This document shows, in pieces, positions 1-9,352 of a DNA stretch of 64,000 nt. Source of the DNA: Spongilla lacustris (taxonomy: Eukaryota; Porifera; Demospongiae; Spongillida; Spongillidae); NCBI GenBank assembly GCA_949361645.1, contig OX442431.1:1979122-2043121 (forward strand). Direction: 5' to 3'. The notes beneath the pieces were generated by a model, which was given only the letters and a program-made list of their open reading frames with translations, did no database searches and was not told the origin of the DNA. Position numbers and translations under genes: made by a program. Each line of letters begins with the position of its first letter. Position 1 is the stretch's first letter.

Positions 1-741
1 CGACAAAAGGTTAGGGAAAATGTGAGATTTGCTGGTTGCATAAATGTTGGAATGCCTTACCCTTAGGGATTGTAATGCAAAATAAGGCTGTAACATTGGT
101 AAGTCCAATAGTGACATTATTTCAAATTACGCATGCATGCATGTTTTCCTTACAGGTTAGCTCACATGCACCGACATATTCAGAGAGCCTTGGCATTTAT
201 TTATATTAAAATTCAATTCCTAGTTTGTTTAGTTAAAGAAAAGGCAAGCAGGACTCCACCACATTCCTAGGTAATCAAATTAGAGGTGGTAGCACACCCG
301 TTGGCAAAGAAAACTGACAGTTTTCCTAGCTCACGATGAATATGCCTTATTTTCCCAATCTGTGAGGTGTAACTTTTCCCGATCTGCGAGCGGGCACTGT
401 TCGTTAACGGTTACCGCGATATATCGCGGCAACCCTGGACTCCTGGAGATATCTAGTAGTCTTGCCACTTAGCCCCCTTTCTTTTTTCTGGGGAGCCGCT
501 GCACAAATACGTGGCCTTGGGACAATAAGTACATTCATTGTCGCCACCTCATCCACATGCACGCTTGCTACCGTGTATGATAGAGATGCATGTGTATGTA
601 CGTAGTACCTAAACAAACGCGTGTATACGTAATACCGTTATTCCAAATCAAAGCTAACGTATAATATTCATTGTATTATCTCTGGTATTACAAGTACAGA
701 CCGCCTGACCGGGGGCACCGTCGCTGTTGATCTTCATTTCG
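1..741. other. Upstream region of receptor pseudogene; no gene
   Basis: I see no convincing coding exon here. The part from about 465 to 645 is recognisably the same sequence as about 8165-8290 upstream of the intact receptor copy (shared blocks around 'cttagcccc', 'ggggagccgctgcac', 'acattcattgtcg'). The duplication therefore carried the 5' flank and probably the promoter as well as the coding sequence. Two short reading frames on the minus strand in this stretch are antisense to that flank and show no protein family. Confidence 0.5.
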
Positions 742-2199
742 ATGAGCAATTCCAGCAGTGAATTCAGGGGAAATGTTAGCCTTGATAACAATGTTCTCAC
801 TACTTTAACTAACAGTGTCGTCTGCCTGCTGGCAGCCATCTTGGTATTTGGTTTAAAGCTGTACAAAAAAAGCCGTCTACCGACTATTGTCTGTCTCAGA
901 TAATAAGACAGTTAGGAAAAGCTATATTGATGAAAAAATTACTGCAAAAGACACCAAAATGGATGCAGATTGAAAGTTATTAATAAGTTTAAAATATTGT
1001 GGTTTGTGATGTAAAATGATAATTAGACTGAAGCATACTGACAAATAAACATTGTCCATCTCCAAAAACGCCCCAAAAACGTGTAGTACCGCGAAGTGTC
1101 TACTTGATGTTCTCAAACCTATAACTCAGCAATAGTTTATTGAAACTGAAACGAAAAAAAGATATGAATAACCACATTACTTTTGGACATGGATTTCAAT
1201 TTTGACGCTTTCGAGATAAAAGAATCAGGAGTTACATGCACGTGTAGGTATTAAGCTCAAATATAGTAAAAACTTGATATCTGCCAGAGAAATTTTTATA
1301 TCTTCGGTATCTAGCATACCTTGGACCACCCAAAAAGTGATATTTAGTGACAAAGTGACAGGTTTATATGTGTATGAATTAGCATATACAAAGCTCCAAA
1401 TTAGCAGTATACAACTCTCTTAGTACTTGAGACAGACAATAGCTCTTTATCAGGTGTTGGCTTCGTTGGCCTTTGCAACGGTGATGGTACTACAAATAGT
1501 TTTCGTCAACTACAGAACAAATCCAGAAGTTTATAAAGGAGTGTGTAGGACTATTGGATATTTGGAGTTGTACACAGAATGGGTGAAACTGCTCTTCACG
1601 ATGTGCATAACCTTTCACCTCTTCTGTTTTGGGGTATTCCACAATAACCTGAAAAAGCTTGAAGTGCTGTACTTTGTGATGTCACTACTCGTACCAGCAG
1701 TGATAGCTGCTGTACCTCTAATGACCAACACCTATGGACGTATAGCCCTGGTGGTGCAACTTGTTACATCTAATTTTAAAATGACGCTGCGTTTATTGAA
1801 AGATTTGCCCTCTGGGATGGTCCAGCAGTAGCAATCCTTTTAGCATCATCTACTGCAATGGTTGTCTTGGTGATAAAACTGACAAGTCTAGTATGCCAGA
1901 GATCAAACTATGAACCAATTACCGCTGAGGATGATCGATTTAGGAAGGCTATTAAGCAGCTCCTTCCTTTGGCTGCTTTCCCTATATTATTCTTCATCTT
2001 TGAAATTCCTCTGCTCATATTTCACATATATGTAGCCAAAGATTCCACACCTCGCATTGCACTGGATGTGTCAAGTAGTGTATTTGTGTCCTTGTGGGGT
2101 ATGTCGTCTGGTGCAACACTTTTTATCCACATCTGTATAGTTATGTACGGCAAAAAGAAGACAGGCTTCAGAAAATGTACTCTGAACATGCAGGCCTAA
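742..2199 (+). pseudogene. Broken copy of seven-transmembrane receptor
   Basis: This is a decayed paralogue of the intact receptor at 8417-9352. The copy begins with the same start (MSNSS at 742) and then accumulates lesions. An extra A in the A-run at 865-871 shifts the frame. A 553-bp miniature transposon (887-1439) splits the region between transmembrane segments 1 and 2. Two extra bases (TA) near 1746 shift the frame again, and 12 bases are missing from the loop near 1770-1785. Beyond 1858 the frame for helices 5-7 is open and nearly identical to the intact copy, including the SSSVFVSLWGMSSGATLF segment, so loss of function is fairly recent. The C-terminal tail also differs after 2150. 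It is very unlikely to make a receptor, although transcription is possible because the 5' flank is also duplicated. Confidence 0.85.
887..1439. mobile_element. 553-bp miniature inverted-repeat element with TA duplication
   Basis: The element begins TTGTCTGTCTCA (887-898) and ends with the exact complement TGAGACAGACAA (1428-1439). Similarity of the inverted ends continues to about 27 bp with a few mismatches. It is flanked by TA on both sides (885-886 and 1440-1441). The intact paralogue (…cgactagctc… near 8561) supplies the empty site with a single TA. The interior is AT-rich and non-coding. TA duplication fits the Tc1/mariner or pogo superfamilies; I cannot assign the family further. Confidence 0.88.
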
Positions 2200-2934
2200 A
2201 AAAGTCATTGTCTTATGACTGTGAGTGTATCCTTCAAAACCTCACCTGCATGGGTCAATCCAACTACTATTGTGAGCCGGAGTTGTGCCTCACGTCTTCA
2301 GATTTTGCTCCAACACCTCATATATGTTCATCTTGATATGAAAGTGACTTGTTCCATTTATTGAGTTAATAGCGTTAATGGTTTACGAATTACACGCCAC
2401 TGCATGGATAATCAATTTTCAACTGATTTTGCAACTTTGCCCTCTCATATCTTGGCTGCAATACAATTGACAGGGGATCAAATTGAAGGCCATGATATGA
2501 TGATTATTTTGGGGTATGGGTAAAGAGTTAAATGTTTAGCAACTTCAAAGCACATTTTGCAATATTGAGGCGCCGTCCATATTAAAACCTCATTATTTTT
2601 TCACACAAGTGAAGGGACTATCAATCTCAGTATTTTTCAGGAAAAGTCTGTGTATTGATTACCCCTGAGAACCACTCAAGGTTTTATCTGAGGGTGCATT
2701 TTAGTCTCATCAAAATTCTGTTTAGTTTACATGCATAATTTACAGTGGTGTTATGTAAACTGTCTCACCGCTGTTAGCATGACCCAGCAGATTGTGTTTC
2801 CTTATTTGGGCAAGAGCGAGGGCAAGAGCGAAGTTTTGTTGTGTCATATGTCGCGTCGACCAATCTTTACTAATATTGTCGTGACCCGTTCAAGAAGCCT
2901 CGGCGCCGCACACCTTTGAGTTGCATCAGAACAA

Positions 2935-3205
2935 GAATGTCCTTCTCTGTCTTTGCAACATGGAGACTTGCTGTCTAAAAGCAGTTCAAATGCATCGTTC
3001 TGAAGTAGCTTGTGCAAGCACTGTCGTTATCTTGCGTTGAGGAATAAGGAGTGGAACGAATTGGCTGAGCACATTCCTGGGAAAAACTGCTAGGCCCTGC
3101 GTATTCAGAAGCTACATCAGAACGATGAATTTGTATTTGTACTCCTTTTAATATACAGTTTACAAACAGCAAGTCTCCTTTTCACAAAGACAGAGAAGGA
3201 CATTC
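2935..3205. mobile_element. Small foldback (MITE-like) element
   Basis: The segment 2935-2974 is the near-exact inverted complement of 3166-3205 (both contain GTCCTTCTCTGTCTTTG or its complement, then GGAGACTTGCTGT). The arms are about 40 bp with a few mismatches and enclose about 190 bp of non-coding sequence. No transposase is present. A clear target duplication was not identified. Confidence 0.75.
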
Positions 3206-4359
3206 TGCTATAAGTAGTCCCTTTAATTTACAATAAAAATTCTTACTTGAGATGACCTCCTCCCCTGATTGGTGAGCTTAGGAGCGGACTGATCATGCAA
3301 CTGTACTATGACAGGTGCATGTAAAGTCCAATAAAGGAGGGAAATTGTATAGTGTATACACATATGCAATGTTTAGAACTAAATTTATATCAAAGGAATC
3401 ATAGAGTACATATCAGACTAATACAAGTGCTTTGAATTCTTGTTATTTGCCAGGATTGGGAGTTGCAGTTAACATATCACTTCATGCAACTTTTGGAATA
3501 ACTTTTGGAATAACTGTTGTTTCTGTTATACAGTAGGTTGTTCCACATAATAGAATGTTCTTGTATTATTTTGAGAGGATTTTTGACTATTATAGACTGT
3601 ATTTTTAGCTAATGCGAGAGCAGTGAGTATGTTTATGATTGGCCCAAACCCTTGAGACCTAGGGTACGAGTGATGGAACTTTGGACATGCCTGTGTTTTA
3701 TTTTGATACTGAGCACATACATATATACTTCATAGATGAATGACCATGAGCCTAAAAATCACTTCAATGCTTCTACAACTAGATTACAATGAGCCGTGAT
3801 TATAATTTCAATTTTTGTTTTCCTGCATTGTACTGAAATTTATGCAAAGAATTTTCTCAGTTTCATGTTAATGAATTAACAGCTGCAAAATATATTAACT
3901 ATTTTGAATGCATGCATTCAGAATGAAGCAGTGGGTAGCATCCAAAGAAATGACAAAATTTTATATCACAAGTTCATGTTGATATTTCTAAACCCCAATC
4001 CCAAGTAGTAACCGCTCTAAGCTTACACAATATGGTCTAGAAAGAGCAAGCCATCATTCTTAGAAGTCAAGTGACCACTAAATGTCATCATGTTGTCTCA
4101 TGCATGCCCGTGTAGTCTACATGCATATTGAATAACATTATTACTGGATATACTTTTATTCCACCCTCAGAGATGTGTGCATCTATATAACAGCAGACCA
4201 ACTAGCAGTATAGGTCGGTCCACTATCTAATCACAAAGAGTTAATTAACGTCACTAAATTAATGATTGATCAAAAATCTTTATTACAACCTTAGACAGTT
4301 TGCAGCCTGTATGTAACTATGTGTGGCCATTATATCATTATGGGCTGTTATTAACTTAC

Positions 4360-4399
4360 TAGTCATAGGCAAATAGCAACAGCTATTTGCCCATGACTA
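4360..4399. repeat. Short perfect-arm hairpin
   Basis: TAGTCATAGGCAAATAGC (4360-4377) is followed four bases later by its complement with one mismatch (4382-4399). It could fold into an 18-bp stem. It may be the remnant centre of a foldback element; no gene is associated. Confidence 0.6.
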
Positions 4400-4403
4400 T
4401 AAT

Positions 4404-4610
4404 CATAACCATAGTTTCCCGCTCCAATAACAAAATAATTTAAATGATGAAATGAGTATAAGCTTTTGTTAATGTGTATTCAGTTACTACTATTATGTAG
4501 TACCCATGCAGCCAGATAGAATATACATAAAACTAATACTGACCACACAATTTTAAAAAGGAAAATTTATTATACATGTATGGAGGGCCAGCTCCATCTT
4601 CAATCTCCAC
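4404..4610. repeat. Dispersed repeat, copy 1 of 2 in window
   Basis: This matches 16041-16247 over most of its length with small gaps. Shared blocks include 'aatcataacca', 'gagtataagctttt', 'actgaccacacaatt' and 'tatggagggccagctccatc'. It has no coding capacity. The two copies lie in direct orientation 11.6 kb apart, consistent with a non-autonomous interspersed element. Confidence 0.7.
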
Positions 4611-5261
4611 ATATGTAAGCATAATAATAAATTTGCAAGGTTGCTAGCTATATCCTAATTCATGTATAATTGTATGTTTTATTTTATTTATTTTTAAATA
4701 ACATTAATTTACGAACCACATCAAACAAGATTATAATTATAGTTTAAGTGTTCTATAGGATAGCTCTCAGGCTCTGGCATTCGCTCTTATTAAGTAAATG
4801 TTCGAATTGGCGAACAGTTCAAAAGATGCCTGTGTCTTCGGCCTTGGCAGTGACTTGTGTATTGCAAGCCTAGCTGTGACCTATGCCAGAAAGTTTGGTG
4901 CAGACACACCCTAATGTCGTAAAACAAAAGGATCCATGTGATTAAAATATTTTATACACCTGTATTATTTTTAACAACAGAGCAGTCGCATGCATGTGAG
5001 CCACAGTCCCACCATCAAACTGGCAAGGTGTGTTGGATGTCAGGCAACATCCTGCATGTCTTTTTTCCATTTGCCATGCATTTTATGAGCTCATAAAGAT
5101 AGAATCGTTCATTGTATATCCATTAAGATGGTGAGGATAAAGAGGAAGACACAATGGCACCATCAAAGCACACGTTATGTTGTGTATGATTTGGAATTTT
5201 GTCAACATTTATGCACGCACTGAATAATACGTTGAACAATGGAAAAACTATATTTATTTTC

Positions 5262-5757
5262 ATCCATACATATAGTAAGGATGAACAACAGCAAGCTACT
5301 ATGCCACCATAAAAAGAAATAGATGTGCAAATGCCTGAGTAGATGTGCCACAAGAAGGTGCCCATGTAGTAGAATATATAAACAGCCTTGAAGCAGCTGG
5401 TGCCATACTGGACTGAGAGGCTGCTGCGATACCTCGTCTATAACAAATTGCACATCTCACCATCTCACCATGTTATCTGACAGCCTTCTGTGCCTATTAA
5501 TTTTTTTCTTTTTTCCTGTATATATAATAACATGTACAACTATAGATTTGGTCTTTAATCTATGGTACAACTAATGCCTATAAACCACCTCATGTTGGAT
5601 ATAGCTGTGTTGTAAGATCCTGATGGCTGGCTCGATGATGAACACATAACTGCAGCTCAGAATCTGCACCAGGAACAGCACACATCGAAGGCCTGCAAGG
5701 TACATCAGCACACCAGTCATAAAGACCACCCATTTGTATAGTGTCTTTACGAACCTG
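5262..5757 (-). CDS. Possible two exons of a membrane protein (weak)
   Basis: On the minus strand, 5757 down to about 5580 follows a 'tttccag' acceptor and reads a strongly hydrophobic segment (…WVVFMTGVLMYLAGLRCVLF…) ending near a possible GTGGTT donor. A second block follows a 'gttatag' acceptor at about 5440 and runs to a GTATGG donor at about 5262. It can be read in the same phase as TRYRSSLSVQYGTSCF followed by hydrophobic residues (VYIFYYMGTFLW). The two would join in phase 0 and could form part of a multi-pass membrane protein. Against this, other frames are also open in both blocks, the first donor is poor, and I could find neither a start exon nor a stop exon. I recognise no family. 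Confidence 0.25.
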
Positions 5758-6575
5758 GAAACCATTGGTTAACAATATCAACAGTTTGATGCACTGGAAT
5801 TGTCCAAGTGTATCTCCTATGCTAAAGTGTATCATTGCTGAGCTCCGCATTCACCTAAGGACAGCATATTGAATGCATATGCAAAAGGCAGTGATAGTGG
5901 TCTTTTAAACTGCTACAATGATACATGATGTAATGTCTAGCTCCACATCTACTCTGCAAATTTCACCAAGAGCTGATTAATATTGAAGTTTTTGTTATGT
6001 TACGGCCATACTCCTTGATCCAAGGAAGAAAAAAAAAATACATTGCCAGTGTAGGCTTTCATACACAGGCAAACAAATGGTGCAGTGCAATGGATGCCAG
6101 AAGTGGTTTCCACTGTGATTGCTTAAAAAAATATCAGCTAGCAAAGCCTTATCACTTGATTCAAGCTTTGGTATTGTCCATCATGTCAAGTTCAGTAAAA
6201 GAATGATTCTACATCTGGCTTTAAACAAATGTTACTGCATGCTCTTTAGCATTGAGATGTGTTACTATCGATATACTTTCCTGGAAGCAACATACTTTCC
6301 CAAGGTAATATTGTCGGTAGCACTGAGCAATATTTCGATTGACAGAATTTCCTGTGACACCGGTACTCTAGATACAGCGAATAAATGTATATAAGTTTGC
6401 AAGCACAAAAATATATAACTAGGAATTACGGAAATTATATATACATTTAGTACAGAATTTCAGCCAGGTAGATTTGCTAAATAATATAGGTATGTAATAA
6501 AATGAATGTATAATTTCCGTAATTCCTTGTTATATATTTTTGTGCTTGCGAACTTATATACATGTATAATTATGT

Positions 6576-7298
6576 GGGACAGTTCACGAGAAAATGGCCC
6601 TTCGCATCATTATACTACACCACTTCTCTATGGTAAAATACATTTTGGAATCTTGCACTTGCTCCGTGCCAGTATTGCAACATTCGATCGCGATACCCCA
6701 CCGGGTTCAAACCCGCCATAACTTTCGGCAGGAGTAATCAGTCAAATCGCTTTGAATTCAGTTTGTAGGGAGACAGGTCCTATACCTATCGATTTGTTCT
6801 GTTCGTTCATTTTTATGCCATCCGTTACGGAGATACAGTTGAACAAACTACGCGCAATTTTTCCGGCTCGATTCGCACCAATGATATAACCACCGCCTCC
6901 CCATACATTGAGCGGGACCAAAATCATTGGCGCGAATCGAGCGGGAAAAAGTGGACGTCAACTGTATCTCCGTAACGGATGGCATAAAAATTAACGAACA
7001 GAACAAATCGATAGGTAAAGGACCTCTCTCCCTAAAAACCGAATTTGAAGTGATTTGATTACTCCTACAGAAAGTTATGTAGATTTGAACCCGGTGGAGT
7101 TACGAACGTTGCAATACTGGCACAGATCAATTGCAAGACCCCAAAATGTATTTTATCATAGTGAAATGGTTTAGTATGAAGTGTTGAAAATAGGAAGTTG
7201 ATAGCTATAACCGTTCAGAAGATATAGCTAGCGATTCAGCAGTGAATCGAGAAGCATTTTTATCACATTTATATATGCGAATGGCCATTTTCTGTCCC
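6576..7298. mobile_element. 723-bp foldback element (family also at 33508)
   Basis: The element starts GGGACAG (6576) and ends CTGTCCC (7298). The two halves are inverted complements almost to the centre near 6905: the block around 6631-6690 pairs with 7098-7160, and 'ccgttacggagatacag' at 6827 is complemented near 6966. The whole unit can fold into a stem of over 300 bp. A second, truncated copy lies at 33508-34335 and carries a nested insertion at the centre. No protein is encoded; short reading frames inside are by-products of the palindrome. Confidence 0.85.
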
Positions 7299-7910
7299 TT
7301 ATATATGCAACAAAGTTACCCTAACCCTCAAGCAGGTCCAACCTTGCAATGAATTTTTTTTTATCCTTATAATACATGTACTGATGTAATATTATAGGAC
7401 GATAACAACAAATGTTCACCAACAATGTATATTATATTTAATTAAGGTACTCAGATATACACATTATACAGAAAACTGAATACTGAACTATACATCTACT
7501 TCACTTGATGTGCTTCTTGCTTACTGTGCTTACTTCTTCCAAGCAATGCCTTAGCATTCTGACACATCAGCGTAATGCCCAGGCGGCAGCTAGTATATTG
7601 GCCATGAGGCTAACACATCAGGCCAGAAACGACTAGTCCTGATAGCTAGCTTCTTGGCAACCCTTGACGTCAGAGCTTGCTGTGCCACATGCCCAACCAC
7701 CAAGTACCTCAGCAACCAATGGGACAAATACCCAATCTTTCTCTGTGCAGGGAATGTCCTTTTTGGAGTGTCCTGCTCTCCCAGCTCAGCAGTATAACCT
7801 GAGGTCATGCTCGCTCCTAATAAAAAGTTTGAGTTGAGTGGATTGATGACCTTCAGATCAAATGCTGCTGAATGTGAGAGGTTGAGGTGAACCTTACATT
7901 GTATTCAAGT

Positions 7911-8140
7911 TCAGGGGCAAGACAACTGAGCCATACAGCAGAAATCTGAGAAGCAGTCACAAAGGCGGATGTGCCTTGTGACTACATCACCACATGAATG
8001 ACATATCAGGGCATGGTGCCCATGAATTTCCATGGTTGGGAGCAGTGTGGGCAGGCATCTACATCTGTGAGAAGTGCAAGCCCGAGCCACCATTTCACTA
8101 AGGCTTGGAAACCCCAATTTTGGAGATGGTTGTGCCCTTA
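7911..8140 (-). pseudogene. Retroelement reverse-transcriptase C-terminal remnant
   Basis: The minus strand reads a short fragment with a Cys/His pattern, CTSHRCRCLP then HGHHALICHSCGD followed by VVTRHIRL. This resembles the conserved tail found after the reverse transcriptase of many invertebrate LINE-like elements (typically C-x-C-G, then G-x-H-x-L-x-C, then RH). The fragment is only about 65 residues, stops at 7911, and nothing else of the element is visible, so it is a dead scrap lying just upstream of the intact receptor gene. The assignment rests on motif spacing alone. Confidence 0.45.
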
Positions 8141-8416
8141 GCCATGCATGTGCTAGTCTGGCCTTGTGTGTGGACTTAGCCCCTTTCCTTTTTCCTGGGG
8201 ACGCCGCTGCACGATTAAATGGCATTGGGATAATAAATACATTCATTGTCGTCACCTCATTCATTACCGTCCCCTCCACACCCACATAGGTGGGTGAGGA
8301 GGTGATGGCAATGAATGCTTGCTACCGTGGCATGTTTACGTGATACCGTTATTCCAAATTGAAGCAAGCGAATGAGATTACATCGAATTCTGGTACAACC
8401 GTCGATCGTTGTTTCG

Positions 8417-9352
8417 ATGAGCAGTTCCAGCAATAGAAATGTTTCTTCCGTTAGCCTTGATAACATTATTCTCACTTCAACTAACAGTGTGTCAGTACTC
8501 ATCTGCCTACTCGCAGCCATCTTGGTATTTGGTTTAAAGCTGTACAAAAAAGCCGTCTATCGACTAGCTCTCTACCAGGTATTGTCTTCTTTGGCCTTGG
8601 CAACGGTGGAAGTACTACAAATACTTTTTGTCAACTACAGTACAAATCCACAAGTTTATGAAAGAGTGTGTACGACTATTGGATATCTGGAGTTGTACAC
8701 AGATTGGGTGAAACTGCTCTTCACGATGTGGGTAGCCTTTCACATCTTCTGTTTTGGGGTATTCCAAAAGAACCTGAAAAAGCTTGAAGTGTTGTACATC
8801 GTCACATCACTACTCATACCAGCAGTGATAGCTTCCATACCTCTTATGACCAACACCTATGGACGTAGCCCTGGTGGTGCAACTTGTTACATCTATGCTA
8901 AAGATGATGTTAAAGATGATGCTGCATTCATTGAAAGATTTGCCCTCTGGGATGGTCCAGCAATGGCAATCCTTTTAGCATCATCTACTGCAATGGTTGT
9001 CTTGGTGATAAAACTGACAAGTCAAGTATGCCAGAGATCAAGCTATGAACCAATTACTGAGGATGATAGGGTTAGGAAGGCTATTAAACAGCTCCTTCCT
9101 TTGGCTGCTTTCCCTATATTATTCTTCATCTTTGAAATTCCTCTGCTCATATTTCACATATATGTAGCCAAAGATTCCACACCTCGCATTGCACTGGATG
9201 TGTCAAGTAGTGTATTTGTGTCCTTGTGGGGTATGTCGTCTGGTGCAACACTTTTTATCCACATCTGTATAGTTATGTATGGTGAAAAGAAGATATGCTT
9301 CAGAAACTGTACTCTGACTAGGCCTCAAACAGGCATTGTTATATCACTATGA
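8417..9352 (+). CDS. Seven-transmembrane G protein-coupled receptor-like protein
   Basis: This intronless gene encodes a 311-residue protein with seven hydrophobic segments at about residues 24-43, 50-71, 97-116, 124-144, 181-200, 225-250 and 262-288. The short N-terminus carries a possible glycosylation site (NVS at 8-10). Cys85 before helix 3 and Cys157 in the second outer loop (GGATCYIY) could form the usual receptor disulfide. The third inner loop is basic and acidic (about 201-224). I chose the ATG at 8417 because it is the start shared with the broken paralogue at 742; an in-frame ATG at 8372 would add 15 unshared residues. The layout fits plasma-membrane receptors of the cAMP-receptor-like or secretin-like superfamily, but I see no DRY or NPxxY motif and cannot name family or ligand. 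Confidence 0.8.
   Translation: MSSSSNRNVSSVSLDNIILTSTNSVSVLICLLAAILVFGLKLYKKAVYRLALYQVLSSLALATVEVLQILFVNYSTNPQVYERVCTTIGYLELYTDWVKLLFTMWVAFHIFCFGVFQKNLKKLEVLYIVTSLLIPAVIASIPLMTNTYGRSPGGATCYIYAKDDVKDDAAFIERFALWDGPAMAILLASSTAMVVLVIKLTSQVCQRSSYEPITEDDRVRKAIKQLLPLAAFPILFFIFEIPLLIFHIYVAKDSTPRIALDVSSSVFVSLWGMSSGATLFIHICIVMYGEKKICFRNCTLTRPQTGIVISL

Larger units (their letters stand above)
2200..5250. other. AT-rich intergenic DNA
   Basis: No coding exon can be supported. The stretch holds one foldback element (2935-3205), one hairpin (4360-4399) and one member of a dispersed repeat family (4404-4610), each listed separately. The rest is AT-rich sequence without recognisable structure. Confidence 0.5.

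Noticed and set aside
887..1439. The insertion in the first receptor copy being an intron
   Set aside because: Its borders are TTG…CAA with a TA duplication and inverted ends, not GT-AG. The paralogue is uninterrupted and the frame is broken besides.
6700..6722. GGTTCAAACCC resembling a tRNA T-arm or pol III B box
   Set aside because: No acceptor stem, D-arm or anticodon arm around it; it belongs to a foldback element whose other arm carries the complement.
7590..7808. 72-codon minus frame near the retroelement remnant
   Set aside because: No motif links it to a reverse transcriptase and no convincing continuation into 7911.
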